A DNA stretch of 7,842 nt from Actinomycetes bacterium. Lineage in GTDB: Bacteria; Actinomycetota; Acidimicrobiia; Acidimicrobiales; Palsa-688. The DNA lies in contig JAKAXG010000186.1 in assembly GCA_021827225.1 (NCBI GenBank), positions 1 through 7,842 on the forward strand, given 5' to 3'. Positions 7,075-7,842 of this stretch are shown piece by piece. The notes beneath the pieces were generated by a model. The model worked only from the letters and a program-made list of their open reading frames with translations. It made no database searches and was not told where the DNA came from. How positions within the stretch are numbered: position 1 is the first letter of the stretch; every line of letters starts with the position of its first letter. A program made the position numbers and the translations under genes.

Positions 7075-7275
7075 TTGTCCGGGGAGTTCGGCGAGGGCCG
7101 CATGAACGGCGTCCTGTTCTGGGACAGCGAGGGCGGAGAAAGCCCGAGTGAGCGTCCCTGCGCTCCGCGGATCGCGGATGGGGCGAGCGAGCCCGCCGAT
7201 GTCGCCGTGATCGCCTCCATCTACCGTCGGCCGGCCGGTGACGGAGTCCTTCGGCGGTGGCGGCGCCGCCACTGA
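7075..7275 (+). CDS. Short hypothetical frame, possible gene remnant
   Basis: 66 codons from TTG 7075, with an internal ATG at 7102 that would start MNGVLFWDSEGGE. Codon third positions are mostly G/C as far as about residue 57 (IASIYRRPAGD), then the end turns into an arginine-rich run typical of an out-of-frame tail. No Shine-Dalgarno and no family recognised. It overlaps the next frame by 38 bases. It may be the front part of a gene now broken by frameshifts. Confidence 0.3.
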   Translation: MSGEFGEGRMNGVLFWDSEGGESPSERPCAPRIADGASEPADVAVIASIYRRPAGDGVLRRWRRRH

Positions 7276-7528
7276 GATCGTCCTGGCCCGCCCACGCCCG
7301 GAAGCCGCCGGGTTCGCGGCGGTGATCGACCCCATCCTGCGGGCTACAGCAGCGGAACGGGTCGTGGCCGCGGTTGCCCGCTACGACGAGCCCCGGTCAC
7401 CTCAGTGGCTCCGGTTGGGGGTGGAATGGCCCGACGGCAGCCGAGAGGAGACGGCACCGGTAATGAGGAGACCTGGTCTAGGCGCTGGAGCGGGCATCGA
7501 GCCAGCCGGGTCGAAGTCATCCGGTTGA
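7238..7528 (+). CDS. Hypothetical frame, possible middle part of a broken gene
   Basis: 96 codons from GTG 7238, no Shine-Dalgarno. Coding-like from about residue 10 to 72, with RPRPEAAGFAAVIDPILRA, RVVAAVARYDEPRSPQWLRL and GVEWPDGSREE; third positions are strongly G/C here. The last 25 codons (after REETAP) lose this bias, while the frame beginning at 7405 gains it. The likely reading is a soluble alpha/beta protein fragment of unknown family. It could also be a short independent gene. Confidence 0.4.
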   Translation: MTESFGGGGAATEIVLARPRPEAAGFAAVIDPILRATAAERVVAAVARYDEPRSPQWLRLGVEWPDGSREETAPVMRRPGLGAGAGIEPAGSKSSG

Positions 7529-7779
7529 CTTCCCAGCCTGGCGACCGGCTGTCAGCCAAGGCCGACGCCAAGGGCCGGCTCATCAGCCTCGAGCGGTCCC
7601 TCGCCGGGATTTACCTAGCCGAAGCGCCCGTCGCCCGCCTGGGCCGGGCGGACACCCAGATCTGCTTCTGGCCCGACCTGTGCACCTTCCTCGAGCCCGA
7701 GAGTGCGGAGACCCGCTTGGCCCGGCTGCAGGGGGCAGGGGTCACCGTCTGTGCCGCCTACGGGATCGGCAGGCCCTGA
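7405..7779 (+). CDS. Hypothetical protein, possible C-terminal part of a broken gene
   Basis: 124 codons from GTG 7405; later starts (ATG 7426) are equally unsupported by a Shine-Dalgarno. The first 30 codons overlap the previous frame and look non-coding. From about residue 35 the codon bias is strong and the sequence reads like a folded domain: RVEVIRLTSQPGDRLSAK, GRLISLERSLAGIYLAEA, QICFWPDLCTFLEPESAE, then RLARLQGAGVTVCAAYGIG. It has two or three cysteines but no motif that I can name. It probably forms the end of the gene whose earlier part lies in the 7238 frame, with a frameshift near 7440-7490. After the stop (7777-7779) the last 63 bases show nothing recognisable. Confidence 0.45.
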   Translation: MAPVGGGMARRQPRGDGTGNEETWSRRWSGHRASRVEVIRLTSQPGDRLSAKADAKGRLISLERSLAGIYLAEAPVARLGRADTQICFWPDLCTFLEPESAETRLARLQGAGVTVCAAYGIGRP

Positions 7780-7842
7780 CCGTCCGCTCACAGCTACGAA
7801 CCGCCGGTGACGTGGGCCGGTGCATGGCGGCCCCCGGAAAGG

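Noticed and set aside
6621..7220. Minus-strand and alternative-frame repeat proteins over the hendecad array
   Set aside because: The periodicity is inherited from the DNA repeat. Only the 6320 frame has a strong ribosome site, membrane helices and G/C-rich third positions.

Overview
The window looks like a chromosome fragment from a high-GC actinobacterium. Third codon positions are strongly G/C, starts are often GTG or TTG, and the TPP riboswitch plus thiC is of the usual bacterial type. A lineage near Acidimicrobiia is a guess from general gene style; nothing in the sequence proves it.

Left part (1-3189) is an ordinary core region. Three genes run on the minus strand. A TPP riboswitch (about 2948-3050) controls thiC (HMP-phosphate synthase). 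Sixteen bases later comes a Ca2+/H+ antiporter of the CAX family, and then, running off the left edge, the first residues of what looks like a GlgX-type glycogen debranching enzyme. Divergent from thiC, on the plus strand, is tRNA-Cys(GCA) with an encoded CCA and a rho-independent terminator behind it.

Middle part (3190-4444) is accessory DNA just downstream of the tRNA, a typical landing site for integrative elements. It holds the damaged start of a tyrosine integrase (good Shine-Dalgarno, one-base frameshift, then a stop). A 52-residue ribbon-helix-helix protein is joined seamlessly to it across a perfect hairpin. Next comes a VapBC-like toxin-antitoxin pair, in which the antitoxin is intact and the PIN-domain toxin carries a one-base deletion. 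I read this as the eroded edge of an integrated element.

Right part (4445-7842) holds loosely spaced genes, all on the plus strand. There is a 447-base gene-free stretch with AT-rich inverted and direct repeats. Two orphan soluble proteins follow (193 and 121 aa), the second preceded by a cluster of palindromes and repeats. Then comes a small two-helix membrane protein whose C-terminal half is eleven copies of an 11-residue charged repeat. The last 800 bases hold three overlapping short frames with coding-like base use, probably one or two decayed genes.

No complete new system can be demonstrated. The most interesting points are the integrase/RHH junction hairpin, the broken PIN toxin beside an intact antitoxin, the hendecad-repeat membrane protein, and the repeat clusters upstream of the orphan genes.
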